Source of the DNA: Shinisaurus crocodilurus
Lineage: Eukaryota > Chordata > Lepidosauria > Squamata > Shinisauridae
Assembly (NCBI GenBank): GCA_021292165.1
Contig: CM037880.1
Span: forward strand, 183,355,085 to 183,419,084
DNA: 64,000 nucleotides
Reading direction: 5' to 3'
Position numbers and translations under genes: made by a program
The notes under the pieces: model-generated
Told to the model about the DNA's origin: nothing
Database searches by the model: none
What the model saw: the letters and a program-made list of their open reading frames with translations, nothing else
Part shown: in pieces, positions 41,894 to 52,320 of the stretch
How the letters are laid out: each line of letters begins with the position of its first letter
Numbering within the stretch: the first letter of the stretch is position 1

Positions 41894-44800
41894 ACTGCGG
41901 AACCCGGAAGAATGACAACTAGAGCTGAGCCAAAATTTCTCAGAAGACATTTTTTTCCTGCGAAAAGTTCTGAGATTTTTCTGTTTCTTACCCCCTTAGA
42001 AATAGAAGGCCAGTTTGCAGAATGTTCTCCACCATTTTTTGGGTGGTGGCCACCTTCCTCTCCCACCCTCACTTGCCTACAATGCCCCAGAACAACACTA
42101 GGTCTGGGGCATTGAGGATGATGCAAAATGGTGGCCAGGCTGCCAACACAGTTGCTGTGGTTGCCAGTTGCAATGGCAGCGCAAAACCCAAAAAGCGTTA
42201 GGAAAAAAGGAAGAGGCTGTGCTGCTTCAGCCACTGCTAATGGTGAGCCCCACCTCTGATAAACTGTTGGAGAATTTTTCCTCCTCCTGGAGAAATTTGG
42301 TGAAATGGTCCCTCCAATTTTTCTGCCCACAAGTAGGGTGGAGAATTTTGAGGGGCCATTTGTGAACAACTGTATGGACAGTTAAAGGTCATGTATGATT
42401 TACATCAGGCCTACAGGGGTTTGATAAACCTCCAGTTTTTGTGGTTTTCAGAAGGAACAACACAAACTAGGGAGTGGCGCGAGGGAGTTGTCAGCCATCT
42501 GCTGACCACATTACATGGTGCAGGCCTGCCTTGCAGCATACTGGACTAATACAACTATCTGCAACTTAAGTTTCAAATATGTACATTAATATAAGCAGTC
42601 CATATTTCTAAATAAACATCCAGATGAAACTGACAACTGTAGGATATACGTTCAAATGCAGCAAGAGCGGTAAGATCTTCAGGCCATTGATTGATGGGTG
42701 TATATCCTTCCAGATTTGAAATAAGAGGCTCTTTGCAGCTGTTAGGGCTCTCAAAGTCCACTTTTGTTGTCCTTCTGCTAATTCCCACATCACCAGAATG
42801 TAATTTAAAAGCACATGAACATCCTCAATTATCACAAATTTTTGAAGAACAAAATTTATACAGCTCTCTCTCTCTCTTTCTCTCTCTCTCTCATTTATGG
42901 AGTTGTGAATAGTTATTGTGAATGGACATGCTTTTTTGTTATGTTTTTTGTTTGTATTGTCTGTTTCCCACCCAGTTTTGTGTTGTTTGGTTAAAATTGC
43001 AAAGAAAAATTAAAAAGAAAATAAAAGAAAATGATCTGCAACTTACTCAGGTCAATTGCAAAGCTTCCATCGATTTGAATGGATCTGGTTTGCACACTGA
43101 CACGTGGGGTGCTGTTGTAAACCTTTTACTTGGCAATTCAGAGTCTCTTAAATAGATGCAAACAGTGGCAGACAACTTTGGGACATGCTCAGTTTATATT
43201 TAGTATTTTTGTTTTTGCATGTCCATTTTAATGAATGATTAATGGTAGAGAGATACTACTGAGGATCGTGTGTATGCAGGACAGGAAGTAAGAAATGTAT
43301 TAGTTTTTCAGATGTGTCAAAATATATGCAGACCTGCTGCTTTGTTGTATCTTATGGTATGTACAAAGAGGTTTTTGTATCTCCAAGATCTAAAAATGGT
43401 TTTAATTGTGTACAGAAATTGCACTTTTGTTCCGTGTAGTTGCCATGATCAGCATCTGAAAGTATTTTTACATGCTGATTACACATATTTTTAGTCATAA
43501 TTTAAGTCCCAATGAGTTAAATGAGACTTAGGTCTGAGAAGTATGTTTAAGATTTCAGTCTTAGACTTGGTGGCAGCAAATTACATGATTGATCTAATTT
43601 TTTCAGTAGTATTGATGGTAATTGTACAGGTAGATATACAATTGTAAAGATCTGATGATATTTTTTGACACCTTTTCTACCAATCAGCTGTACAAAAACA
43701 AAAACCTTGTCTTGTGTCCCAACTAAGTTGAAAACAGGTAAAGAGATTCCCGATTACAGTGACGCTAAGCATGAAATGTAAGCAGGGTTGCATATCCTGG
43801 ATCTGTTATATGAAACCAGCTCTTGCTTCTGCCTGATTTATTGTTTTTGATAGCTGCATTATTCCAGTGCTTATGCAGAACCCAAATAGGAAGTAAGGAA
43901 TGCTATTTTTTTGGTGATAGATGCAACTTATCATAAACATGAAGTTTATAATTTCTTTCATGAGGCTACATTCTCCTGGAAAATTATCTTGGTAACATAA
44001 GATGCCATAACTTTAAGCAAAGGAGCACATATTGCACTCACTTTATATTATATTATATTATATCATATCATCATATTATATTTTATGTTATGTTAAAACT
44101 AAGCTTGAAATTTGATGCAGGCTAAATGGGAATAAGCCCCATTGAACATTGTAGGACTTAATTCTGCATAAATGTCCATAGGATCAGGCTGTGAATGTTT
44201 TCACCATTGTAAAGATGTAAGAGCATAACTGAAATAATTGACAGCATCAAAAACCAAAATTGTACTAAATTTTGGGTCACTTTTGAGGTATTTTAAAATG
44301 TACTTCAACAGCTGTGATTGAATCAGGTTTTTCACTTTACATTTTCATATTTTTTTAAAGTTAAATTCAGGTTGGAATAACACATATAATGTCAAAGCTG
44401 AAATCTATCAAACTGAAAGAGCCAAGCTACATTTTCAAATCTTTTCCAATTGTCAATTTAAGTTAATTGAAAGCGAAAGGTCTCGGATTCAGGATTGGGC
44501 CATTTAAACACAAGCGTGCTGCTTTCATTTCGTAGAAGGGCAATCTCCCTCCACACACGTATTTTTAAAAGGTTCATTCATAATTCTCCCTTCACACTTC
44601 TATTGGAAATGACAGAATTCATTATTTTTGAGCTTCAAACTATTTTCCTCCAACTTGGGTGATGAATTGTATGAGATTTACTTCACAACATGACATGGCA
44701 GCCCTTGAGATTTTAAAATACTATGGGCGAGCTGCCTGCCCTTTGTAACTCTTCAGGAGAAAGAGTGGAGGGAACTTTAGGCCAGACTCCATGTCTCTCA

Positions 44801-45707
44801 CTACCCCATAAGTAACAGGGAAGGAATTCTTTGGGCCAAAAAATGTGTGTCTAGCAGCTAAATCTTTTTTCATTTTTACTCTAGAGTAGGTGCAGAGCCA
44901 TGGATCCAGATCAGGACTCTAGCGGGGGGGGGGGGATTTAAAAACCTGAATCAGGCGCACCATGACTACTCTAGAGTAAAAATGGGGGGGAGACATAGTT
45001 GCTAGACACACATTTAAAGTAATGTCTGTTTTGCCCCTTAGTCATACTTGCAACAGTTTTAGGATTTTTAAGGCTTGGCATCCACTGCAGCTCTGATTGA
45101 CAGCAGCCTTTGAGAGACCAGGATGTTGGCCCCTTCTTCATGCTTTATTCACAGTCACAGTAACCAATTGGCTATTAACCCAACTTCCATATGTTCTAAG
45201 AGTATACAACAATTGGAAAAGCTTAAATCCATACCTTTATTAGACCATGTCAAATATCACCAAAAATGTGCCTAATAAAGGTATTTCACTATATGGATTT
45301 TTTCTTATGGCCAACATGGCCGCCTTTGTTTCTGATTTTTTGGGAAACATCTTGTTTATGATATAGTTTAAAAAATCCAAATTTCTCCTAGCAGACATGA
45401 AGCCATTATATATATATAGAGAGAGAGAACTTTAGACTGCAAACCTCCTATAATGTAATCAGTTTACACGCCTCTTCCCTTTAAAATGTGTGTGGCCATT
45501 GTGTTACTTTTAGTATCACTAATAATGTGTACCAGAAAACAGGAGGCATAGTTGATGTGGAGAGTCTGGAATAGTTTACACTGTGCTATAGGAAACCTTC
45601 ATACATGGCACTGGGCACAATTCAGAGAAAGCTAGATACTTAAGTCCTACTAATTCTCATGTAATTTAGGTTTGCTCTTCTGGATTATATTTATTTTTAG
45701 TTTTTAG
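41894..45707. other. Mostly unassigned single-copy DNA
   Basis: About 3.8 kb. Contains a (CT)n run at 42862-42892, an imperfect TATTA array at 44044-44093, a MITE half at about 44118-44195, and AAATCCATACCTTTATTAG / CTAATAAAGGTATTTCACTA inverted phrases at 45225-45297. A 200-residue minus frame (42369-41767) runs into the SINE and is chance. No exon supported. Confidence 0.5.
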
Positions 45708-45850
45708 GTTTATTTATTGGTTTTATTATTACATTTATATCCTGCCTTATTTCCTCTTGCAAGGAACCCAAAGCGGCTCACATGGTCCTCCTGTATTTTA
45801 TATTCACAACAACCGTGTGAGGTAGGTTGTTAGTGCGGTAGGTTAGTGAC
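45708..45850 (-). mobile_element. Old Sauria SINE fragment, invaded by a younger copy
   Basis: Reversed tail GTTTATTTATTGG, TTTATATCCTGCCTTATTTCC, GCAAGGAACCCAAAGCGGC, ACAACAACCGTGTGAGGTAG, ending at about TTAGTGACTG where the next SINE begins. Confidence 0.8.
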
Positions 45851-46087
45851 TGTTTGTTTGTTTGTTTGTTATATTTATACCCCGCCTTTTTTCCTGCAAG
45901 GAACCCAAGGCGGCTTACATAATCCTCCTCCTCTCCATTTTATCCTCACAACAACCCTGTGAGGTAGGTTAGGCTGAGAGTCAGTGACTGGCCAAAAGTT
46001 ACCCAGTGAGCTTCATGGCTGAGTGGGGACTAGAATTTGGATCTCCCGTGTTTCAGTCCAGTACTCTAACCACAATACCACACTGGC
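45851..46087 (-). mobile_element. Sauria SINE, full length, in the older SINE
   Basis: Reversed: (TTTG)n tail at 45852-45871, ATACCCCGCCTTTTTTCCTG, ACAACAACCCTGTGAGGTAG, GACTGGCCAAAAGTTACCC and the head ATACCACACTGGC at 46087. Confidence 0.92.
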
Positions 46088-46414
46088 AATCCCACTTTTC
46101 AACTGTCAGATCCTCAAAGTGGTTTACATTACAATGCTTTAAAGTATACTTTGAACTTCTTACTCACTTCTTCCTTCTGTCTATCCCATCCCAACATCTT
46201 ACTACCTATCTCTCCATCACCCTTTTGTAACCAATAAGGAAAAACCCCACTATTATCTTTGCAGCTCCAAGACACTATTCCAAATGATTGGCAACCTTTG
46301 GTAGCTGCCTAAAGAATGTTTAGAAAGAACTGCTCATTATGGACAGAAGTTGCTCACTGATGACAGTGACTGGGGGCAGTTTTGCATGCTACATTTTTTG
46401 TACTTTAGAAGTTA
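46088..46414. other. Unassigned non-coding stretch
   Basis: Nothing recognised. Confidence 0.4.
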
Positions 46415-46761
46415 GTGAGTGACTTACCTTTGTGGAAGCCATGCTGATTCTTCTTCAGCAAGACTTGAGCTTCTATATGCTTGATAGTTTTACCTCTAAT
46501 AACACTTTCATCAGTTTACTTAAAACAGACATTAAGCTAACTAGCCTGTAATGATCTGGACTCACCGGATGCCTTTTTAAAATTTGGTGTTACATTGGCC
46601 ACTTTCCCGTTCTCTGGCACAAAAGCTGAGCTTAGATACCTGTTACATATTTTGGTTAGAAGATCAGCAATTTCATATGTGGTATTTCTTTAAGAACTCT
46701 CAGATGGATACCATAAGACATGGTAACTTGTTTGTTTTTAATTTGGCAATAAGGTCTAGGA
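46415..46761 (-). pseudogene. Old CR1/L3-clade LINE, RT part
   Basis: On the minus strand, diverged phrases equivalent to W.VANVTP.FKK (46600-46570) and NQHGF (46450-46430) are the start of a CR1-clade RT, preceded by a PHPRVLKE-like block near 46680. It is the 3' continuation of the fragment at 47563-47744, split by a hAT element. Confidence 0.7.
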
Positions 46762-47562
46762 CAGGTGTGGGCAACTTCTGTTGATCTGGGGGCTAATTGC
46801 CCAGCAGGTGCCGCACTCTAGGGATGTGCACAGAGCTTGATTGGGGGGGTGGAAGTCCGGTGCACTCTCCGGGCTCGACCCCCCGAGCTCTGCTCGACCT
46901 ACCTTTTCCCCAGCTCGACTTGCATTCTCGTGAGCCAAGGTGGGGAAAGCAACTTTAGTATCACTAATAATGGGTTCCAGTGCTATGTCATTTATGTAGA
47001 GAATGGCGTAAGATCCGTTAAAAACTAATTTGCGCAAATTTCAGCCTAATTTGCGCAAATTTTGGCCTTTTAAAACATATTTTATGCGATTTTCTACGTA
47101 AATGACGTAGAGCCAGGGACCCAGAAGTCCGGCGAGTGCCTCAGCTGGCGCTCGTGCTTGGCTCGCTTTGTGTGGCGGGAGTACTCAGCGAGCGTGCCGC
47201 GAGTTGAGTGCCGGGCAGGTCACCCATCCCTACCGCACTCTCCCCAAAATTGCCATCATGCTGCTGATTTTGCCACTGAAATTTGGCAGCAGGGCAGCAG
47301 CAGAAAAGATATGACTTTGCCATTAAAAAAGGCACACAGGGAGTTCACACCTTGTTTTAAAGCAAAATTGTCTCCCTGATGCTTCCGGGAGCATGATTTT
47401 GGTTTAAAACAAAGCGTGTTCTCCCCACGTGCCTTGTTTAAAGTTGCTGCTTTTGCTGCTCCCGAATTTTGGTGGCAAATTTAGTGGGGTGGCTGGGGCT
47501 GCAAAAAAAAAAGCCCAGAGGCGGAGGGTTCTGCATGTGGGCCACGTGTTGCTGATCCCCTG
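46762..47562. mobile_element. Outer hAT element, split by an inner element
   Basis: Starts CAGGTGTGGGCAAC, ends GTGTTGCTGATCCCCTG; flanks GTCTAGGA and GTCTGGAA match at 6 of 8. The interior right half (AATTTTGGTGGCAAATTTAG, GCATGTGGGCC) matches the remnant at 31150-31499. Non-coding. Confidence 0.75.
46819..47232. mobile_element. Inner TAGGGATG-ended element with perfect 8-bp TSD
   Basis: CCGCACTC at 46811-46818 and 47233-47240 is a perfect 8-bp duplication, so the element inserted into the outer hAT. Ends TAGGGATGTGCAC and CACCCATCCCTA. The interior has two copies of the palindrome AATTTGCGCAAATT (about 47029 and 47050) and the inverted pair TTTATGTAGAGAATGGCG / TTTTCTACGTAAATGACG-like. 414 bp, non-coding. 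Confidence 0.88.
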
Positions 47563-47744
47563 GTCTGGAACATCATATCTTGTTAGCACTGTTTGCTTTA
47601 GTTCCTCAGATTCCCTTCCTGTCTGCAGCAAATATGGATGCAAAGAACACATTCAGCTTCTCCGCAATCTCCTCTTTTAGTATTCTTTTAACACCATTGT
47701 CATCTAACCACTTCTGTGGCTGGATATTCCTTCTTCTGATGTAT
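47563..47744 (-). pseudogene. Old CR1/L3-clade LINE, linker before RT
   Basis: Minus-strand frame with KWLDDNGVKRILKEEIAEKL and NVFFASIF, equivalent to the linker between endonuclease and RT in CR1-type ORF2 (compare EEAEVFNSYFGSVFS at about 50330-50370). A sister fragment lies at 61083-61190. Confidence 0.6.
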
Positions 47745-47747
47745 TTA

Positions 47748-47775
47748 GGGAACGATCCAATTGGGATGCCCATAG
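47748..47775. mobile_element. Harbinger-like 450-bp family, copy 3, left piece
   Basis: Preceded by TTA. GGGAACGATCCAATTGGG then ATGCCCATAG matches the first 28 bases of copy 1 (GGGTGCAATCCAATGGGG, ATGCCCGTAAG). Continues at 51976 after the CR1. Confidence 0.75.
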
Positions 47776-47998
47776 ATTCTGTTCCTGACTCCCAGCTGAG
47801 CAGGAGCACAACAGGAGAGAGGCTCCAGCTGTTTCTGGGACTGTGATAAGCGGGCAGGCTCCCAGAGAGCGAGCGAACAGAGTGAGCGCACAGGCAGAGC
47901 AAACAGGAGTTTGGCAGTGGAGTTCGGCAGGGGAGGTCAAGGGGGAGGCCCCTAAAAATTTTTCTAGGAAGACAGAAACATAAAGGGAACAGAGCACT

Positions 47999-49027
47999 AT
48001 GGAAGGAAAGGACTCAGCAGTGGTGGTGACCTGCAAGGGGTGTGCAATGTTTGTTTTCCTGCCGGAGATCAACATGGCCTACACGTGCAACAAGTGCAAG
48101 CTGGTCACGCTGTTGGAAGAAAAGGTCAGAGGACTGGAGCAGCAAGTGTCAACCCTCAGGAACATAAGAGAAAGCGAGGAGTTCTTAGACAGAACGGTGG
48201 ATCTACAGCACCAAAGCACAGTACAGGAGCCAGAAGGGCAACGGCAGGATGAGGCGGAGTCGGAGACTGCAGAGGCAAGGGAAAATAACGCAGGGAGAAC
48301 TCCCTGGAAAAGGGTGACTGTTAGGAGCAGAAGAACTACAAGACACTCTGTGCCTGTGGAAGCAGTGGAGCTATGGAACCGCTTCCATGTACTTGAGGAC
48401 GAGAGCAGAGGACAGCCTGCAGAGGACGGATTACCAGGCACCCAAAGTGACAGTGAGCAAGAGGCTGAGGGTCAGTCAAGTGGAGGCAATCAAACCAAGG
48501 CCTACAGCAAGAGGAAGAGAAGAGTACTCGTAGTGGGAGACTCCCTCCTGCGGGGGATCGAAGCCAAAGTATGTCGCGAAGACCCATGGACTCGCCAGGT
48601 GTGCTGTCTCCCCGGGGCACGGATTAAGGATGTGTCAGAGCAGCTGCCGAGGCTCATGCAGCCCACTGACACATACCCCTTTCTTCTCTTCCACATGGGT
48701 ACAAATGATACTGCCAAGCGGAGTTACAAAGAAATCACGGCAGACTTTGAAGAGCTGGGAATAGAACTCAAGAACTTCGGGGCCCAGATAGTTTTCTCAT
48801 CCATCCTTCCAGTACTTGGAAGAGGCATAGAAAGGGAAAGAAAAATACTCCGAGTGAATGACTGGCTATGAAGGTGGAGCCGACGTGAGGGATTTGGATT
48901 CTGGGACCACGGGCTACACTTCCTGGAAGATGGACTGCTGGCAAAGGATGGGTTGCACCTCACAAGGACTGGGAAGAATGTGTTTGGTCACAGCATGAGG
49001 AACTTAATCTGGAGGGCTTTAAACTGA
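47999..49027 (+). pseudogene. CR1 ORF1: zinc-finger-like N-terminus and SGNH esterase
   Basis: ATG at 47999; in frame to TGA at 49025-49027 except for a nonsense TGA at 48869-48871 (residue 291). Residues about 12-40 hold two CxxC pairs (CKGC, CNKC), followed by a coiled-coil-like KVRGLEQQVSTLR and an acidic linker. The esterase blocks are VVGDSLLRG (residues about 178-186, nucleophile Ser), MGTND (about 233-237, Asn) and, after the nonsense codon, DGLH near 48948 (Asp/His). The CTA TGA AGG context suggests CGA to TGA. RNA binding and esterase roles are known for CR1/L2 ORF1 families; activity here is inferred lost. Confidence 0.9.
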
Positions 49028-49065
49028 ATCCAACAGGGGAGGGAGACATAAACTCGGGGGTACCA

Positions 49066-50169
49066 ATGGAAGAAGGCCTCTATGCCACAATGGAGAGAAC
49101 AGCTCCAGCGGTGCCCATTGATAGTCTACCACAAAATGTAGGGGGAAAGTCGGATTATAAAGCACATAGTCTTCGATGTCTCTATACTAATGCCCAGAGT
49201 ATGGGCAACAAACAAGACGAACTTGAACTCTTGATACATGAGGGCAAGTATGACTTGATAGGGATAACTGAAACCTGGTGGGATGACTCCCATGACTGGA
49301 ATACAGCAATTGAAGGGTATAACTTGTTCAAAAGGAACAGAAGCAACAGAAAGGGAGGTGGAGTTGCACTGTATGTTAAAAATACATATCTCTGCACAGA
49401 GATACAGGAAGAGGAGCTTGGCAGCCCCATTGAGAGCATCTGGGTTAAAATAAAGGGGGCAAAGAATAAAACGAACATGGCGGTTGGAGTCTACTACCGA
49501 CCACCCAATCAAGGAGAAGACGAGGATGGAACTTTTGAAAAGCAAATTGCCATTGTTTCAAGGAGGCACAATGTGGTAGTAATGGGTGACTTCAATTTCC
49601 CTGATATCTGTTGGGAGACTTATTCAGCCAAACATGGCCCCTCCAAGAAATTCCTGAGCTGTGCTGCTGATAACTTCCTCCTACAGAAAGTGGAGGAAGG
49701 AACTAGAGGATTGGTTATCCTTGACCTGATTCTAACCAACAGAGACGAGTTAGTGGATAAAGTGGCAGTTTCAGGAACTCTGGGGGAAAGTGACCATGTT
49801 ATACTTGAGTTCTTGATTCTAATGGAAGCAAAAGCTGAGTGTAGCCAAACACGTACCCTGGATTTTAGGAAAGCCAATTTTAACAAACTCAGAACAATGA
49901 TTAGTAAGATCCCATGGCAAGCGACTCTCACGAGAAAGGGAGCCCAGGAGGGGTGGGAGTTTTTAAAAAAGGAAATTTTAAAGGCACAATTGCAAACAAT
50001 TCCCACAAGGAAAAAAGGCAGAGGGCAACAGAAGAAGCCAATGTGGCTTCACAATAAACTCAAAGATGACCTGAAAACAAAAAAGGACACGTATAGGAAG
50101 TGGAAAGAAGGGCAGGCTACAGGGGAAGAGTACAGAGTACAGGCAGGTAGCACAGAACTGCAGGAATAG
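49066..50169 (+). pseudogene. CR1 ORF2 part 1: APE-type endonuclease
   Basis: ATG at 49066, 38 bases after the ORF1 stop. Endonuclease motifs in order: YTNAQS (Asn42), ITETW (Glu69), VYYRPP (143-147), MGDFNFPD (Asp175, Asn177), LILTN (221-225) and ESDH (242-244, catalytic Asp/His). All expected catalytic residues are present, so the domain itself could be intact. The frame is lost by a shift near 50125-50145 and ends in an out-of-frame tail at 50169. Confidence 0.92.
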
Positions 50170-50670
50170 TGTCAGGAAGGCTAAAGCTGAGAATGAGCTA
50201 AGGTTAGCGAGGAATGCTAAAAGCAACAAAAACGCTTTCTTCAGATACATGCACAGTAAAAGACAGAAGAAAGAACTGGTGGTTCAACTACGCAATGAGG
50301 ATGGCAAATTGATAACAGAAGACAAAGAAGAGGCAGAAGTGTTCAATTCCTACTTCGGCTCGGTCTTCTCCCAAAAGACGGTCTATGACCCCCCTGGCAA
50401 ACCTGAAGTGCAGACTGAAGGGGCAGAATTGCAGCTGGAGATTGATAGGCAAATGGTCAAGGAGCACCTGATTACTCTGAACGAGTTTAAATCTCCAGGG
50501 CCTGATGAGCTGCATCCTAGAGTAATAAAGGAACTGGCAGAAGAACTCTCAGAACCACTGTCTATTATCTTTGAGAAATCATGGAGGACAGGTGAAGTGC
50601 CAGACGACTGGAGGAGGGCAAATGTTGTTCCCATCTTCAAAAAGGGCAAGAAGGAGGAACCTGGGAACTA
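50146..50670 (+). pseudogene. CR1 ORF2 part 2: linker and first RT block
   Basis: In the next frame the protein resumes with NSVRKAKAENELRLARNAKS and FFRYMHSKRQKKEL, then the linker EEAEVFNSYFGSVFSQK, SPGPDELHPRVIKELAEEL and NVVPIFKKGKKEEPGNY. The RT block then breaks at 50670: the next bases belong to VCKHLENN, about 30 residues further on in the family, and in another frame. An internal deletion of roughly 100 bp (not a multiple of 3) is inferred. Confidence 0.88.
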
Positions 50671-51884
50671 TGGTCTGCAAGCACCTTGAAAACAATGCAG
50701 TGATTACTAGAAGCCAGCATGGATTTGTCAAGAACAAATCCTGTCAGACTAATCTGATCTCATTTTTTGATCGGGTAACCTCCCTTGTGGACTGTGGGAA
50801 TGCTGTGGACATTATATATCTGGACTTCAGCAAAGCTTTCGACAAAGTGCCTCATGATATCCTGATTAGTAAGCTAGCTAAGAGTGGGCTAGATGGAACA
50901 ACTATCAGGTGGATCCACAATTGGCTACAGAATCGGACTCAAAGAGTGCTTATCAATGGTTCCTTCTCAAACTGGGGAGAGGTAACGAGCGGGGTACCAC
51001 AGGGCTCGGTCCTGGGCCCGGTGCTCTTCAACATTTTTATTAATGACTTGGATCAGGAGGTACAGGGAATGCTTATCAAATTTGCAGATGACACAAAGTT
51101 GGGTGGAACAGCTAATACTCTGGAAGACAGAAACAAAATTCAAAGTGACCTCGATAGGCTGGAGCGCTGGGCCGAAAACAACAGAATGAAATTTAATAGG
51201 GATAAATGCCAAGTGCTGCACCTAGGGAGAGGAAACCAAATGCAGAGTTACAAAATGGGGGACACTTGGCTCAACAATACTACAAGTGAGAAGGATCTTG
51301 GAATTGTGGTAGATCACAAACTGAATATGAGCCAGCAATGCGATGTGGCTGCAAAGAAGGCAAATGCTTTTTTGGGCTGTATTAATAGAAGTATAGCTTC
51401 CAAATCGCGGGAAGTGATAATTCCCCTTTACTCGGCACTGGTTAGGCCTCATCTTGAGTACTGAGTCCAGTTCTGGGCACCACACTTTCAGAAGGACGTA
51501 GACAAACTGGAGAGGGTTCAGAGGAGGGCAACAAGGATGATAAAGGGACTGGAAACAAGGCCCTATGAGGAGAGACTGAAAGAACTGGGCATGTTTAGCC
51601 TTCAGAAGAGGAGACTGAGGGGAGATATGATTGCACTCTTCCAGTATTTGAAGGGATGTCACACAGAGGAGGGCAAGGATCTCTTCTCGATCATCCCAGT
51701 TTGCAGGACACGGAATAATGGGCTCAAGTTACAGGAACCTAGATTCCACCTAAACATCAGGAAAAATTTCCTGACTGTCAGAGCAATAAGACAATGGAAT
51801 CAACTACCTAGGGAGGTCGTGGGCTCTCCCACTCTGGAGGCATTCAAGGTGCAGCTGGACAGACATCTGTCAGAGATGCTTTGA
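50671..51884 (+). pseudogene. CR1 ORF2 part 3: reverse transcriptase core and C-terminus
   Basis: Contains QHGFVKNKSCQTNL, IIYLDFSKAFDKVPH (first catalytic Asp), TSGVPQGSVLGPVLFNIFIN, and FADDTKLGG (catalytic FADD, about 51079-51100), then the thumb and C-terminal region to the stop at 51882-51884. A nonsense TGA at 51462-51464 follows PHLEY where the family has Cys (TGC/TGT). Sister copy from the thumb onward at 39283-40061. Confidence 0.93.
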
Positions 51885-51947
51885 CCTGGATTCCTGCATT
51901 GAGCAGGGGGTTGGACTCGATGGTCTGTAGGCCCCTTCCAACTCTAC

Positions 51948-51975
51948 TTTTCTATGATTTTCTATGATTCTATGA
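51948..51975 (+). repeat. CR1 3' terminal octamer-like repeats
   Basis: TTCTATGATTTTCTATGATT and CTATGA: three tandem copies of the (ATTCTATG)-type repeat that ends CR1 elements and is thought to be recognised by its RT. Confidence 0.9.
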
Positions 51976-52320
51976 GACCTCCGGGATTATGGGCATCCTA
52001 TGCAGAGTGGGAGGAACATGGAGGCGAAGGTCACCTCTATGCTCCTCCCACTCTGCAAAGCAGCTAGATGGCCGATTTTGGTCTCCTCCCCTCCCTGCCT
52101 GCTGGAACGCACCATTTACCCCTTCTCTGAGGTTGCTCTGATGACCTCGTCGTAGAAACAGCCTGCGCAGTTCTTTCCATGCCTGCTGCAAGGCGGGGCG
52201 GGATACAAGCGTGGATATCCAGATCTGAGGTCGGAGCTGTTTTCCGACCTCGGATCTGGGGATCTGAACAATCTTGTGGCCCTCTAGACAGTGTCTAGGG
52301 GCTAGAGGATTGCTCTGCCC
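51976..52320. mobile_element. Harbinger-like 450-bp family, copy 3, right piece
   Basis: GACCTCCGGGATTATGGGC, CATCCTATGCAGAGTGGGAG, CCTCTATGCTCCTCCCACTC, CCCTTCTCTGAGGTTGCTC and GGATTGCTCTG at the end follow copy 1 in order. Confidence 0.8.

Larger units (their letters stand above)
47776..51975 (+). mobile_element. Near-full-length CR1 LINE, 4.2 kb
   Basis: The 5' end is fixed because the element splits a Harbinger-like repeat whose two parts are recognisable on either side. Order: 5' UTR (47776-47998), ORF1 (47999-49027), ORF2 in three shifted pieces (49066-51884), short 3' UTR with CCTGCATTGAGCAGGGGGTT, and the CR1-type ATTCTATGA repeats at 51948-51975. No target duplication is evident, as is usual for CR1. 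Not autonomous because of the disruptions listed for each ORF. Confidence 0.93.

Noticed and set aside
41767..42369. 200-residue minus-strand open frame
   Set aside because: Its C-terminal part is the reverse of a Sauria SINE and the rest has no domain or conservation evidence.
44044..44093. Satellite array or scaffold attachment region
   Set aside because: Only about 50 bases of imperfect TATTA repeats; too short to call more than a microsatellite.
49126..49545. 139-residue minus-strand frame
   Set aside because: Antisense shadow of the CR1 endonuclease.
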